A program made the position numbers and the translations under genes. This document shows, piece after piece, positions 25,855 through 35,259 of a DNA stretch of 64,000 nucleotides. This DNA is from Erythrobacter colymbi (GTDB lineage Bacteria > Pseudomonadota > Alphaproteobacteria > Sphingomonadales > Sphingomonadaceae). The notes beneath the pieces were generated by a model. That model did not search any database. It saw only the letters and a program-made list of their open reading frames with translations, and was not told the DNA's origin. Location of the stretch: contig NZ_MUYK01000013.1 in assembly GCF_002155685.1 (NCBI RefSeq), positions 20,433 through 84,432 on the forward strand, given 5' to 3'. Every line of letters starts with the position of its first letter. The stretch's first letter is position 1.

Positions 25855-27293
25855 TGCCCGCGCGCACCCTTCTCCCGCTCGCCGGAGCGCTGCTGCTCGC
25901 CGGCTGTGCGGTCGGCCCCGATTACGTCGTCCCCGCTCCGCCCGGTGGCCCCACACCGAGGCTGACCGAAGCGGACGCAGCCGCCACCACGCCATCCCTT
26001 CTCCCCCCGCAGTGGTGGCGGCTGTTCGGCGATTCGGTGCTCGATGGCCTCGTCACGCGGGCGCTCGAGCGCAACACCGACCTGCGCGTCGCGGCCGCCA
26101 ACCTCCAGCGCGCGCGTGCGCTGACCTCCGAGGCGCGCGCCGGGCAGCTGCCCTCGACCACGCTGAACGCGCAATATGTGCGCCAGCGCTTCGGCGGGCA
26201 GGTGTTCAATTCGATCGGCAACGTTCCGGTCGTCACCACCGATTTCTTCACCACCGGGATCGACGCGAGCTACGAGATCGACCTGTTCGGCGGGGTCAGC
26301 CGCGCGGTGCGCGCCGCCATCGCCGACGAGCAGGCCGCCCGCGCGCAGGTCGATGCCGCGCGGGTCGCGGTCGCGGCGGAGACGGCGCTGACCTATGCGC
26401 AGGGCTGCGCGCTCGCGGTGCGGGTGCAGAAGGCCGAGGAAACCGTCGCCCTCGCCCGCCGCGCGCTGACCCTCGTCGATACCACCACCAGAGCGGGCTA
26501 CACCGATGCCCGCGATCTTGCCGCCGCGCGCACGGCCCTCGCCCAGGCCGAGGCCGCGCTGCCGCAGCTGGTGGCCGAGCGCCGCGCCTCGCTCTACGCG
26601 CTCGCTTTCCTCACCGGCGACCCGCCCGAGGCCGTGTCCGAGGACGCCGCCCGCTGCGCCGCCGTGCCGCAGCTCGCCGCGCCGCTGCCGGTGGGCGACG
26701 GGCAGGCATTGCTCGCCCGCCGTCCCGACATCCGCGTCGCCGAGCGCCAGCTTGCCCGCGATACCGAGCGCGTCGGCGTGGCGGTGGCGGCGCTCTACCC
26801 CCAGATCAGGCTGCTCGGCACCCCCTCGCTGGGCGCGGCGCGGGTCGGCGATCTCGGCTCTGCGGCAAGCTTCGGATTCTCGGTCGGGCCGCTGATCAGC
26901 TGGAACTTCCCCTTCAACGGCGCCGCCCGCGCGCAGGTGCGTGCCGCGAAGGCCGACACCGAAGCCTCGCTAGCGCGGTTCGATGCGGCGGTGCTGGGCG
27001 CGCTTCAGGAGACCGAGCAGGCGCTCGCCCGGCTCGCCGGTGCGCTCGAGGCCGAAGCGCGGCTGCGCGAGGCGGCCGAGGCGGCGGGCGAGACCGCGCG
27101 CCTCACCGAACTGCGCTTCAAGGCGGGGAGCGACGATGCACTGCGCCTCGTCGACACCCAGCGCCAGTGGCGCGCCGCCGAGGCTGCCTATGCCGAGGCC
27201 GCCGGCAGCCGCGCCGCCGCGCAGGTGAGCGTGTTCCGCGCGCTCGGCGGCGGGTGGGAGACCCCGGACGCCGCGCCTCCCCCGCAGTCCTGA
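25851..27293 (+). CDS. RND efflux outer-membrane channel lipoprotein (NodT/OprN type)
   Basis: A 480-residue TolC-family channel. It has a lipobox (LLLAGC) after a hydrophobic start, the family N-terminus AVGPDYVVPAPP, the WWRLFGDSVLDGLV segment, and two outer-membrane-factor repeats with the DLFGG and RRPDIRVAERQL type motifs. The ATG overlaps the pump stop by 4 bases (ATGATG). It completes the tripartite efflux operon. Confidence 0.93.
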   Translation: MMPARTLLPLAGALLLAGCAVGPDYVVPAPPGGPTPRLTEADAAATTPSLLPPQWWRLFGDSVLDGLVTRALERNTDLRVAAANLQRARALTSEARAGQLPSTTLNAQYVRQRFGGQVFNSIGNVPVVTTDFFTTGIDASYEIDLFGGVSRAVRAAIADEQAARAQVDAARVAVAAETALTYAQGCALAVRVQKAEETVALARRALTLVDTTTRAGYTDARDLAAARTALAQAEAALPQLVAERRASLYALAFLTGDPPEAVSEDAARCAAVPQLAAPLPVGDGQALLARRPDIRVAERQLARDTERVGVAVAALYPQIRLLGTPSLGAARVGDLGSAASFGFSVGPLISWNFPFNGAARAQVRAAKADTEASLARFDAAVLGALQETEQALARLAGALEAEARLREAAEAAGETARLTELRFKAGSDDALRLVDTQRQWRAAEAAYAEAAGSRAAAQVSVFRALGGGWETPDAAPPPQS

Positions 27294-27314
27294 TCGCGCG
27301 TGTGTGTGAAGGGG

Positions 27315-27332
27315 GGGGGCGTCTGCGCCCCC
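27315..27332 (+). terminator. GC-rich hairpin after the efflux operon
   Basis: GGGGGCG-TCTG-CGCCCCC, a 7-bp perfect stem with a 4-base loop followed by TT, 22 bases after the channel stop codon. It lacks a T-tract, so it is a possible but unproven terminator. Confidence 0.45.
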
Positions 27333-27428
27333 TTGGGGTGAGCCCCAGCTCCCCCGAAAGATCAGGGCGGCAAGCCTTGCTCCGGCAGGGCCGAAAGCGG
27401 ATGATCCCCGGCGGAAGGAGAGCCGCCG

Positions 27429-28187
27429 ATGAACCAGCTTGCGACCATCAACCGGCCAGCGGGCACAGCGCCCGCGGCGCTCCCCGATCCTGCCGGGCAC
27501 CCCCACGCGCTCGCCCTGTTCCGGCTCGGCGATGACGACCGGATCGACCGCCGCGTCGCGGGCCGCGCGCTCAGGGTCGCGAGTCTGTCCGATCCCGCGG
27601 CGAGCGGCCACTGGTTCGCGATCGCCTTCGAGGCGCCCCTGCTCGCCGCAGCCGAAGCCGCGCACGGCGTCCGCTTCGAACCCCTGCCCGAGATTACCGA
27701 CCCCGAAGCGCACACGCTCGCCGCGATGATCCATGCGGCCACCGGCGGCGAGACCGCGCCCGATCCGGAACTGCTCGGATCGCTGCGCCATGTCCTGCTG
27801 TGGCGGCTGCTGATGCTCCCCGCGCGCGGGCGGCGGCAGGGGGAGGCGCGCGGCGGGCTCGCGCCGTGGCAGGCGCGGCGCACCACCCAGCACCTTGCCG
27901 CCCATATCGAGCGCCGCGTGCCGCTCGGCGAGCTTGCCGCGATCGCGCGCCTCTCGCCCTTCCACTTCTCCCGCGCCTTCGCCCGCACCGTGGGGATGCC
28001 GCCGCACCGCTATCACCTGCATTTGCGGATGGAGCGCGCCTGCACGCTGCTCGCGCGCAGCGAGATGCGGATCATCGAGATCGCGCTGGCCGTCGGCTAC
28101 GAGACCCCGCAGGCGCTCGCCCGGGTGTTCGTCCAGCAGCACGGCATCACCCCCTCCGAATGGCGCCGCCGCCATCGCGAGGGGTGA
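27429..28187 (+). CDS. AraC-family regulator 1 beside the RND operon
   Basis: A 252-residue regulator. The C-terminal third is an AraC double HTH (PLGELAAIARLSPFHFSRAFARTVG, then MRIIEIALAVGYETPQALARVFVQQHG). The N-terminal half is an uncharacterised ligand domain. A good ribosome site (GGAAGGAG) precedes the ATG. It converges with a second AraC gene, 7 bases apart, and lies downstream of the efflux operon it may control. Confidence 0.88.
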   Translation: MNQLATINRPAGTAPAALPDPAGHPHALALFRLGDDDRIDRRVAGRALRVASLSDPAASGHWFAIAFEAPLLAAAEAAHGVRFEPLPEITDPEAHTLAAMIHAATGGETAPDPELLGSLRHVLLWRLLMLPARGRRQGEARGGLAPWQARRTTQHLAAHIERRVPLGELAAIARLSPFHFSRAFARTVGMPPHRYHLHLRMERACTLLARSEMRIIEIALAVGYETPQALARVFVQQHGITPSEWRRRHREG

Positions 28188-28194
28188 GGCGGGA

Positions 28195-29082
28195 CTACGC
28201 TCCCTCGCCCCCGCCCCCGCCATTGAGCCGTCGCCAGCGGCTCGGGCTGGTGCCGACCTCGGCGCGGAACATCCGGGCGAAGGCCTGCGGGGTGTCGTAT
28301 CCGACCCGCGCCGCCACCTCGGTCACCGGCAGATCGCTCGCCGCCAGCAGCGCCTGCGCCTGCTCCACCCGCAGCGCGCGCAGATAGGCATAGGGCGCAA
28401 CCCCGGTGCTCTGCTTGAACATCCGCGTGAAGTGGAACGGCGAGAGCCCGACCAGCGCGGCCAGCTCGCTCAGCGATGTGTCGCGGGCGTAGTGGGTATG
28501 GAGATAGTCGCGCACCCGCCGCTCGGCCCAGGGCGCCAACCCGCCGCGCACCTGCACCATCTCCCGCGCCGCGCCGCGCGCGAGCAGTGCGAGCAGTTGC
28601 AGCGCCGCGCCTTCGGCCAGCAGCCGCCCTCCGCCCCGGTCTGCGGCGTCGGCCCACATCCGCTCCATCACCGCACCCAGCTGCGGCGCGGTGAAGGCCC
28701 CGTCATGGAGCACGCCGAAGTCGAACGGATCCCCGCCCGGGCGCGCCTCTTCGAGGATGGGGCGGAAATGGTCCGCCTCGAGGCTCGCGATGCGGATGCG
28801 CTGCGGGGCGAAAACCTCGATCTCGCTGGCAAAGCCCGGCGGGACGAGCGAGAACTGGCCCGCCAGCGCCACGAATTCGCGCCGCCCCGCGCCGAAATTG
28901 CTCCGCTGCGGGATGTGATCGCTGCGCAGCTGGACAAGGACGAGGCAATTGCTCCCCCGGTCGGACTTGTCGCCCGCGGGCTGTGCGCATTCGAACAGCT
29001 TGATCCCCTCGCCGCCCGATTTGCGCTCGGTGACATAGCTGCTGAGCCGCCCGGAGCGCATCCACTCGTCGAATTGCCGCAT
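28195..29082 (-). CDS. AraC-family regulator 2, convergent with regulator 1
   Basis: A 295-residue AraC/XylS regulator. The C-terminus has SLSELAALVGLSPFHFTRMFKQSTG and LPVTEVAARVGYDTPQAFARMFRAEVG; it ends in a Gly-rich tail. The N-terminal half (about 1-170) is a cupin-like sensory domain by position. Its HTH regions resemble regulator 1, but the N-termini differ, so they are not a recent duplication. Confidence 0.88.
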   Translation of the reverse strand: MRQFDEWMRSGRLSSYVTERKSGGEGIKLFECAQPAGDKSDRGSNCLVLVQLRSDHIPQRSNFGAGRREFVALAGQFSLVPPGFASEIEVFAPQRIRIASLEADHFRPILEEARPGGDPFDFGVLHDGAFTAPQLGAVMERMWADAADRGGGRLLAEGAALQLLALLARGAAREMVQVRGGLAPWAERRVRDYLHTHYARDTSLSELAALVGLSPFHFTRMFKQSTGVAPYAYLRALRVEQAQALLAASDLPVTEVAARVGYDTPQAFARMFRAEVGTSPSRWRRLNGGGGGEGA

Positions 29083-29232
29083 GACCCCGTCGCCCTGCTC
29101 CCCTCAAGCGATCCGGGATTTGGGGCTAACACGGCTGGCCCTCCCGGGTCTCGCCCGGCGGGGCACGGGACAGGGGTGCGCGGCGGTGAGCGGCCGGAAT
29201 ACCGCAATCGCGGTTAAATCGGCCGCCCCCGC

Positions 29233-29604
29233 CTAGAACAGCCGTGCCCCCAGCGGCACCGCGCTGTCGGGGGCGAACAGCACCACCCGGCCCGCCTCGT
29301 CGGGAAAGCCCAAGGTCAGCACCTCGGACATGAACTTGCCGATCTGGCGCGGCGGGAAGTTGACGACGGCCGCGACCATCCGTCCCTCGAGCGCCTCGGG
29401 CGTGTAGAGTTCGGCGACCTGTGCCGAGGAGCGCTTGACCCCCACCCCCTCGCCGAAATCGATGGTGAGCTTCAGGGACGGCTTCCTTGCCTCGGGAAAG
29501 GGCTCGGCGCGGATGATCCGTCCGGCGCGGATGTCGACCCGCAGGAAGTCGTCGAAGGCGATGGTATCGGCCGGCGGCGCGGCAGGATCGTGGACAAGGT
29601 GCAT
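29233..29604 (-). CDS. csaA: CsaA-like tRNA-binding domain protein
   Basis: A 123-residue single-domain OB-fold protein. DFLRVDIRAGRIIRAEPFPEARKPS is the family signature, and LEGRMVAAVVNFPPRQIGKFMSEVLTLGF covers the dimerisation region. CsaA is an export-related chaperone that also binds tRNA. The start is the ATG giving MHLVHDPAAP; upstream in-frame residues are not conserved. Confidence 0.88.
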   Translation of the reverse strand: MHLVHDPAAPPADTIAFDDFLRVDIRAGRIIRAEPFPEARKPSLKLTIDFGEGVGVKRSSAQVAELYTPEALEGRMVAAVVNFPPRQIGKFMSEVLTLGFPDEAGRVVLFAPDSAVPLGARLF

Positions 29605-29700
29605 GGGGCGGCAGGCTAGCGGATGGGTTGCATTTGACAATCCATTGCGCCCCTTTCAGTCTGAGCCGCACAGAGAGAGGCACTCCAAGGGGATCAATCG

Positions 29701-30150
29701 ATGCAAGCGCAAATTCTCGCGCCCGCCGCCGTGCTGGTGGTGTGGACGCTGATCATGCTGTTCTGGACGGCGGGCGTGCGCCTGCCGGCGCTGAAGAAGG
29801 CCGGGATCGATCTGGGCGCGCGGCCCGGCGGGCGCGGACAGGATCTGGAAGGCGTGGTTGACCCGAAGATCAACTGGCCCTCGCACAACTATTCGCACCT
29901 CGTCGAACAGCCGACGGTGTTCTATCCGACGGTGGTGATCCTCGCGATCATGGGCGCAGGCGCGCTCGATGTGGGCCTTGCCTGGGCCTATGTCGGCTTA
30001 CGGATCATGCACTCGGTGTGGCAGGCGACCGTGAACAGGGTTCCGGTGCGCTTCCTGCTGTTCATCAGCAGCACGTTGGTGCTGGTCGTGCTCGCCCTGC
30101 GCGCCTGCGCGGCGACGCTGCTCGCCGACCCCTCGGCGCTTCCGGCATAA
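29701..30150 (+). CDS. MAPEG family membrane protein 1
   Basis: A 149-residue protein with about four membrane helices, of the MAPEG superfamily (eicosanoid and glutathione metabolism in eukaryotes; role in bacteria mostly unknown). Family marks are the NYSHLVEQPTVFY segment in the second quarter and AWAYVGLRIMHSVWQAT with the conserved arginine and histidine. A TTGACA hexamer at 29634-29639 could be its -35 element. A paralogue follows after 13 bases. Confidence 0.88.
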   Translation: MQAQILAPAAVLVVWTLIMLFWTAGVRLPALKKAGIDLGARPGGRGQDLEGVVDPKINWPSHNYSHLVEQPTVFYPTVVILAIMGAGALDVGLAWAYVGLRIMHSVWQATVNRVPVRFLLFISSTLVLVVLALRACAATLLADPSALPA

Positions 30151-30163
30151 GGAGATCCGGACA

Positions 30164-30598
30164 ATGATCGGAATGGACATTCTTCAACCCGTCGTCGCGC
30201 TGCTGGCGTGGACGATGGTGATGTGGCTGTGGATGTACGCGACCCGCATCCCGGCGATGCTCAAGGCGGGGCTGGATGCCAAGGGGATGGTCGGCACCAC
30301 CGGCGCGTCGCTGCGGGCGCAATTGCCCGACCGCGTGAGCTGGAAGGCCGACAACTACAACCACCTCCACGAGGCGCCGACGCTGTTCTACGCGGTGGCG
30401 ATCGTGCTGGCGATCATCGGTCAGGGTGACGGGTTCAACACGACGCTCGCCTGGGCCTATGTCGCCTTCCGGGTGCTGCATTCGATCGTGCAGGCGACGT
30501 GGAACAAGGTGGCGGTGCGCTTCGCCCTGTTTGCCCTCTCGAGCCTCGCGCTGATGGCGCTGATCCTCCACGCGGGGATCGCGGTGTTCCACGGGTGA
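30164..30598 (+). CDS. MAPEG family membrane protein 2
   Basis: A 144-residue paralogue of the preceding gene. It shares the NYNHLHEAPTLFY and AWAYVAFRVLHSIVQATWNK motifs with it and has the same four-helix layout. It is preceded by AAGGAGA 8 bases before the ATG. The two likely form an operon produced by tandem duplication. Divergence is well advanced, so the duplication is old. Confidence 0.88.
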   Translation: MIGMDILQPVVALLAWTMVMWLWMYATRIPAMLKAGLDAKGMVGTTGASLRAQLPDRVSWKADNYNHLHEAPTLFYAVAIVLAIIGQGDGFNTTLAWAYVAFRVLHSIVQATWNKVAVRFALFALSSLALMALILHAGIAVFHG

Positions 30599-30617
30599 TG
30601 CGCTGGCCCACCCCTAG

Positions 30618-30639
30618 CCCCTCCCGCAAGCGGGAGGGG
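30618..30639. terminator. Bidirectional hairpin 1 between MAPEG and trxB
   Basis: CCCCTCCCGC-AA-GCGGGAGGGG, a perfect 10-bp stem with a 2-base loop, 20 bases after the MAPEG stop. With the next hairpin it separates two convergent operons. No T-tract on either side; it could also be a dispersed intergenic repeat. Confidence 0.5.
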
Positions 30640-30672
30640 GACACGAAGCGCTGACTCTCACCTACCGCTTGC

Positions 30673-30691
30673 CCCCGGGTCATGCCCGGGG
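30673..30691. terminator. Bidirectional hairpin 2 between MAPEG and trxB
   Basis: CCCCGGG-TCATG-CCCGGGG, a 7-bp perfect stem with a 5-base loop, 30 bases before the convergent trxB stop. Confidence 0.45.
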
Positions 30692-30720
30692 CGGGTATCG
30701 GGGTTAGAGGTGGGAATAGC

Positions 30721-31692
30721 TTACTCGGCCGCCTCGGCCTGCAACCCGGCATGCGCCCGAGAGGCGAGCCAGCGTTCCGCGTCGAGCGCGGCCATGCAGC
30801 CCATGCCCGCAGCCGTCACCGCCTGACGATAGACGTGGTCGGTAACATCGCCGGCCGCGAAGACGCCCGGGATCGCGGTCTTGGGCGTGCCGGGTTCGGT
30901 GAGCAGATAGCCGCTCTCGTCCATCGGCAGCTTGCCGACGAACAGCGAGGTCGCGGGTGCGTGGCCGATCGCGACGAAGGCCCCGTCGGTCTCGAGCGTG
31001 CTGGCCACGCCCGTCACCGTGTCGGTGAGCGCGAGGTGGTGGAGCATGCCGTTCTCGCCCGCCTCGAAGCTGTCGACCGCCTTGTTCCACAGCACGGTGA
31101 TCTTGGGATTGGCGAAGAGTCGCTCCTGCAGGATCTTCTCGGCGCGAAGGCTGTCGCGGCGGTGGATCAGGGTGACGTTGTCGGAGTGGTTGGTGAGGTA
31201 CAGCGCCTCTTCCACCGCGGTGTTGCCGCCGCCGATCACCGCGACGCGCTTGCCGCGGTAGAAGAAGCCGTCGCAGGTGGCGCAGGCGCTGACGCCCTTG
31301 CCGCCGAGCTCCTGCTCGCCCGGCACGCCCAGCCACTTGGCCTGCGCGCCGGTGCAGATGACCACGCAATCGGCGATATACTCGTCCCCGCTGTCACCCA
31401 CCGCGCGGAAGGGCGAGCCGTTCTCGAGATCGACGCTGACGATCGTGTCCCAGATCATGCGCGTGCCGACGTGTTCGGCCTGGGCTCGCATTTCCTCCAT
31501 CAGCCAGGGGCCCTGCACGACGTCGCGGAAGCCGGGGTAGTTTTCGACATCGGTGGTGATGGTGAGCTGGCCGCCGGGCTGCAGGCCCTGGACGACGATC
31601 GGCTCCAGCATGGCGCGCGCGGCGTAGATCGCGGCGGAATAGCCGGCCGGGCCTGAGCCGATGATGAGCATCTTGGTGGTGTGGGTCGCCAT
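30721..31692 (-). CDS. trxB: Thioredoxin-disulfide reductase
   Basis: A 323-residue NADPH- and FAD-dependent enzyme that reduces thioredoxin. Visible: FAD motif LIIGSGPAGYSAAIYAAR, redox-active CATC in GVSACATCDGFF, NADPH motif VAVIGGGNTAVEEALYL, and the C-terminal FAD-contact VFAAGDVTDHVYRQA. Length is typical of TrxB. It faces the MAPEG pair across two hairpins. Confidence 0.96.
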   Translation of the reverse strand: MATHTTKMLIIGSGPAGYSAAIYAARAMLEPIVVQGLQPGGQLTITTDVENYPGFRDVVQGPWLMEEMRAQAEHVGTRMIWDTIVSVDLENGSPFRAVGDSGDEYIADCVVICTGAQAKWLGVPGEQELGGKGVSACATCDGFFYRGKRVAVIGGGNTAVEEALYLTNHSDNVTLIHRRDSLRAEKILQERLFANPKITVLWNKAVDSFEAGENGMLHHLALTDTVTGVASTLETDGAFVAIGHAPATSLFVGKLPMDESGYLLTEPGTPKTAIPGVFAAGDVTDHVYRQAVTAAGMGCMAALDAERWLASRAHAGLQAEAAE

Positions 31693-31752
31693 GGTGCGGG
31701 TGCCTCGGGTGGGAATTTCAGGATCGGGATATGGGGTTTCCGGCGGCGAAAG

Positions 31753-32580
31753 TCACGCCACCAGCTTGGCGATCAGACGCTCTTTTCTTGGGCCATCCAC
31801 ACCTAAGATTGTCGCCAGATAGGCATCGAGCGAACCGTGATCGCGTGTCACCTCTGCGATGTAAGTCTCGATATATTCGGGCAAAACACCCATGAGATTG
31901 TGCAGCGCCTCGGGGTCGATCCGGCCGTAGTGCGCCTCCATCCGCGGGAGTGACTGGCGCTCGAGGATTTCGCGGGTGGGGGCATCGTTGGTGAGCAGGA
32001 ATTCCGCCACATAATCATCGCGGTGGACGCCGAGGACGTGGAGCAGCAGGCTTGCGGCGATGCCGGTGCGGTCCTTGCCGGCGAAGCAATGGACCAGACT
32101 GCCGCCGTCGTTCTCGTCCAAGGCCTTGAAATATTCGCGGAAAATCCAGATCATCGCGGGGTTGACCGGCATCCGCGTATAGACCGCCAGCATCCGCTCG
32201 CGCGCCCGTTGCGGGGTCATCTCGACCGTCCCGCCCCCGCCCTCGTGCGGCGGCGAATTCGATGTTTCCCCATCATAGGCAATGACTTGCGCGGTGAAGT
32301 TCGCATGGCGTCTGCACGGAAAACCCTCGCGCTCCGAATTGCCCCGCAGGTCGATCACCGTGCGGATGTCGAGCATCTGCACCAGTTCCAGATCGAGCTC
32401 CGAGGCTTCCATGTGCTGGCCCGAGCGGAACAGCAGCCCTTCGCGCACCGTGCCGCCGTCCGCGGTCGCATAGCCGCCATAATCGCGAAGATTATGAATG
32501 CCTTGCGTCACATAGAACGGGCCGATCCGGCCGGGAGCAGGCGCGCTGTTGGATGCGCCGGGGAGAGAATCGCTGGTCAT
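31753..32580 (-). CDS. Tyrosine-protein phosphatase (LipA-like, Y_phosphatase3)
   Basis: A 275-residue phosphatase. The active-site CX5R loop is in VHCFAGKDRTGIA, and the N-terminal NLRDYGGYATADG and LLFRSGQ motifs identify the Y_phosphatase3 family, which acts on phosphotyrosine and sometimes phosphoinositides. There is no signal peptide. It lies 60 bases upstream of trxB on the same strand and is divergent from a response regulator. Confidence 0.92.
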   Translation of the reverse strand: MTSDSLPGASNSAPAPGRIGPFYVTQGIHNLRDYGGYATADGGTVREGLLFRSGQHMEASELDLELVQMLDIRTVIDLRGNSEREGFPCRRHANFTAQVIAYDGETSNSPPHEGGGGTVEMTPQRARERMLAVYTRMPVNPAMIWIFREYFKALDENDGGSLVHCFAGKDRTGIAASLLLHVLGVHRDDYVAEFLLTNDAPTREILERQSLPRMEAHYGRIDPEALHNLMGVLPEYIETYIAEVTRDHGSLDAYLATILGVDGPRKERLIAKLVA

Positions 32581-32726
32581 GGCGAACAGCCCTTACACCC
32601 CCGCAAGACAGGGGCAAGGCGGGGCTGGCGGGGGTCTAGGGGTTGTTGCGAGGGGGCAAAGCAGGTTCGGCGGAAGGACGTGTTGGTTAACACGCCGCTA
32701 TCCAACCTAACCCAGCGATTTCGAAC

Positions 32727-33188
32727 ATGGCCCGCATCCTGATTGCCGATGATGACGAACTGGTCGCCGAACTGGCGAGCGAGGTGCTGATCGACGCGGG
32801 CTTTGCCTGCGGGTGGGTCACCACCGCTGCCGCGGCATGGACCTGCGTCCAGAAGAAGCGCCCCGATCTGCTGCTGCTCGACCAGTCGATGCCGGGCGAA
32901 TCCGGCCTCACCCTGCTGCGCCGCCTGCGGTTGTCGGCGCGGCTCTACGATCTGCCGGTGATGATGTTCACCGCCATGAACGGCGAGCAGGACGAGGTGC
33001 AGGCGATCTATGCGGGCGCACAGGACTTCATGTCCAAGCCCTTCGAGCCCGACAATCTGGTCAAGCGCGTGCGGCGCCTCATCACCTTGAGGGGCGACCG
33101 TCCGCGCCATGTCGATCTGAAGAGCGCCGTGCTCCCCGATCCGCACCGCGCGCTGCTGCCCGAGGCGGGCTACCGCCGCGTGATCTAG
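32727..33188 (+). CDS. Single-domain response regulator (receiver only)
   Basis: A 153-residue CheY-like receiver. It has the acidic pair near the start (LIADDDELV), the phosphorylatable Asp in [11 protein letters not shown], the Thr of FTAM and the Lys in [11 protein letters not shown]. After the receiver (about 1-120) there is only a short tail without an output domain. No kinase is nearby. Its stop codon overlaps that of the convergent mcd at a shared CTAG. Confidence 0.92.
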   Translation: MARILIADDDELVAELASEVLIDAGFACGWVTTAAAAWTCVQKKRPDLLLLDQSMPGESGLTLLRRLRLSARLYDLPVMMFTAMNGEQDEVQAIYAGAQDFMSKPFEPDNLVKRVRRLITLRGDRPRHVDLKSAVLPDPHRALLPEAGYRRVI

Positions 33189-34858
33189 GCTGCGGCGGCC
33201 GAGGCCTTGGCCGCCGGAGCCTGCCCCGCGAGCAGCCCGCGTCCGATCACCTGCGCCTGGATTTCGGCCGCGCCCTCGAAGATGTTGAGGATGCGCGCAT
33301 CGCACAGCACCCGGCTGATCGGATATTCGAGCGCATAGCCGTTGCCGCCGTGGATCTGCACCGCATTGTCCGCCGCGCTCCACGCCGCACGGGCCGCGAG
33401 GAGCTTGGCCATTCCCGCCTCGATATCGCAGCGCGTGCCCAAATCCTTGGCGCGCGCAGCGGCATAGGTGAGCTCGCGCGCCATCACCGTTTCGGCCGCC
33501 ATCAGGGCGAGCTTGTCGGCCACGCGCGGGAATTGCGTGAGCGCCTGCCCGAACTGCTTCCTGCCCAGCGCATAATCGAGCGCAAGGTCGAAGGCGTTCC
33601 ATGCCACGCCCACCGCGCGGGCGGCGGTCTGGATGCGCGCGCCCTCGAAGGTGCGCATCAGCTGCTTGAACCCCTGCCCCTCGCGCCCGCCGAGGAGGCC
33701 ATCGGCGGCAACCGCAAAGCCATCGAGCCCGAGCGCATATTCCTTCATCCCGCGATAACCGAGCACCTCGATCTCGCTGCCCTCGATCCCGGCATCGGGG
33801 AACGGCGCGGCATCGGTGCCGCGCGTTTTCTCCGCGAGCAGCATCGAAAGGCCGCCATAGCCCGGCGTGCCCGCATCGGTGCGCACCAGCATGGTCATCA
33901 GATCCGCGCGCGCGGCGTGGGTGATCCAGGTCTTCGCCCCCGTCACCCGCCAGCTGCCGTCCGCCTGCCGCTCGCCCCGGGTGCGCACGGCGGCAAGGTC
34001 GGAGCCGGTATCGGGCTCGGTGAACACCGCAGTCGGCAGGCAGGAGCCGTCGGCAATCGCCGGAAGCCATTTCGCCTTCTGCTCGGGCGTGCCGTTCTCC
34101 CCGATCAGCTCGCCCGCGATTTCCGAGCGGGTGCCGAGGCTGCCGGCACAGATCCACCCGCGCGAGAGCTCTTCCGAGACCACCGCCATCGCCAGCTTGC
34201 CGAGGCCGAGGCCGCCATGCGCTTCGGGGATGCACACGCCGAACACGCCCAGCGCCGCCATCTGCGCGATCACATCGTCGGGGATCAGCGCGTCGGCAAG
34301 GTGCCATGCGTGGGCGTGGGGCGTGATGGCTTCGGCGGTGAAGGCGCGCATCTGGTCGCGCACCAGATCGAGCGCGTCATCGCCGAGCGCCTCGTCCGGG
34401 CGGATGCCGTCCGCCAGCAGCGCGGCGAAGGCGGCGCGGGTTTCCGGAGTGCTGCCGTCCGCGAGGAAGCGCGCGACATCCGGCTGCGCAGCAAAGGCGC
34501 GCGCAGCATCGGCGGTGCCGAGCGCGGCGGGGCGCACCACCTCGTGCGCGCTCATCGGCACCCCATAGGCGATCTGCGCGAGATATTCGCCGAAACCGAT
34601 CCGCAGGGTCAGCGCCTCGGCCTCGCCAAAGTGCCCGGCCCGCTCGGCCCGCACCGCCCAGTCGAGCGTTGCCTCGAGCGCGGCGATGCTCGCCGCCACC
34701 CAGGCTAAGCCGTGGACGCGGTGCTGCTCGCGGGTGAGGAGCGCCGCATCGACCGCGCCGCCGGGGGACACCACCGCCGCCGTCGCCGCCCGCACCGTTT
34801 CGAGATAGTCCCGCGCCGCCCCAAGCCCGGCGCGCGCTGCCGTGATCCATTCGCTCAT
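33185..34858 (-). CDS. mcd: (2S)-methylsuccinyl-CoA dehydrogenase of the ethylmalonyl-CoA pathway
   Basis: A 557-residue acyl-CoA dehydrogenase that should convert (2S)-methylsuccinyl-CoA to mesaconyl-CoA. The ACAD fold starts near residue 150; the preceding ~150-residue extension, unusual for ACADs, is characteristic of Mcd (it includes [18 protein letters not shown] and [20 protein letters not shown]). The catalytic half has [27 protein letters not shown] and the [21 protein letters not shown]-terminus. Length fits Mcd. Other pathway genes (ccr, ecm, mch) are not in the window. Confidence 0.88.
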   Translation of the reverse strand: MSEWITAARAGLGAARDYLETVRAATAAVVSPGGAVDAALLTREQHRVHGLAWVAASIAALEATLDWAVRAERAGHFGEAEALTLRIGFGEYLAQIAYGVPMSAHEVVRPAALGTADAARAFAAQPDVARFLADGSTPETRAAFAALLADGIRPDEALGDDALDLVRDQMRAFTAEAITPHAHAWHLADALIPDDVIAQMAALGVFGVCIPEAHGGLGLGKLAMAVVSEELSRGWICAGSLGTRSEIAGELIGENGTPEQKAKWLPAIADGSCLPTAVFTEPDTGSDLAAVRTRGERQADGSWRVTGAKTWITHAARADLMTMLVRTDAGTPGYGGLSMLLAEKTRGTDAAPFPDAGIEGSEIEVLGYRGMKEYALGLDGFAVAADGLLGGREGQGFKQLMRTFEGARIQTAARAVGVAWNAFDLALDYALGRKQFGQALTQFPRVADKLALMAAETVMARELTYAAARAKDLGTRCDIEAGMAKLLAARAAWSAADNAVQIHGGNGYALEYPISRVLCDARILNIFEGAAEIQAQVIGRGLLAGQAPAAKASAAAA

Positions 34859-35259
34859 GCGAGGGTGCTAGCAGAGCCGCAGGGCCGAGGCGAACCCGCA
34901 AAATGCGCCGGATCTTGCGGATTCCGGCACGCCGGCGGGCCGCCTGTTGCCAATCCGTCACAGGCCTCGCGGTGAATCTGCGGGGGGCCGGAATCTACGT
35001 CGAATGACCACTAACCACGAATTGGCCAGTTCGTAATACCGGACAGGCACAGCCGGAGAACCGGCGCGCTCGTCTGGGGGCAGACGATCAGGGGCAGCAA
35101 TCCTCCGACATCTGACCTCGCGCAGGAAGGACCGCACAGGAGCCGATTGAACGGGGGCACCAAGCCCTCGCGGCGGCGCAACTGGCGAAGACGGCACGGC
35201 CCGGCATCGCACCCGCGACGTCAGGTCTTGTCCCGACCCTTTCCACGCGAGGACATACC
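34859..35259. other. 401-bp divergent intergenic region between mcd and the TonB receptor
   Basis: No gene is seen here. It holds an imperfect 16-bp palindrome at 35018-35033 (CGAATTGGCCAGTTCG, 14 of 16 positions symmetric) and a 7-bp stem-loop at 35070-35087 (TCGTCTG-GGGG-CAGACGA) in the likely leader of the receptor gene. I see no convincing -35/-10 pair. The palindrome is a candidate operator for the receptor. Confidence 0.5.

Noticed and set aside
22540..25995. Very long minus-strand ORF (1151 codons) opposite the RND pump
   Set aside because: It is a shadow of the RND pump: the plus-strand protein is a clear family member, while the antisense product is rich in Arg/His/Asp and matches nothing.
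33185..33188. Shared CTAG stop codons of the response regulator and mcd as a sign of a functional link
   Set aside because: Four-base overlap of convergent stops is common in this compact genome and says nothing about function.
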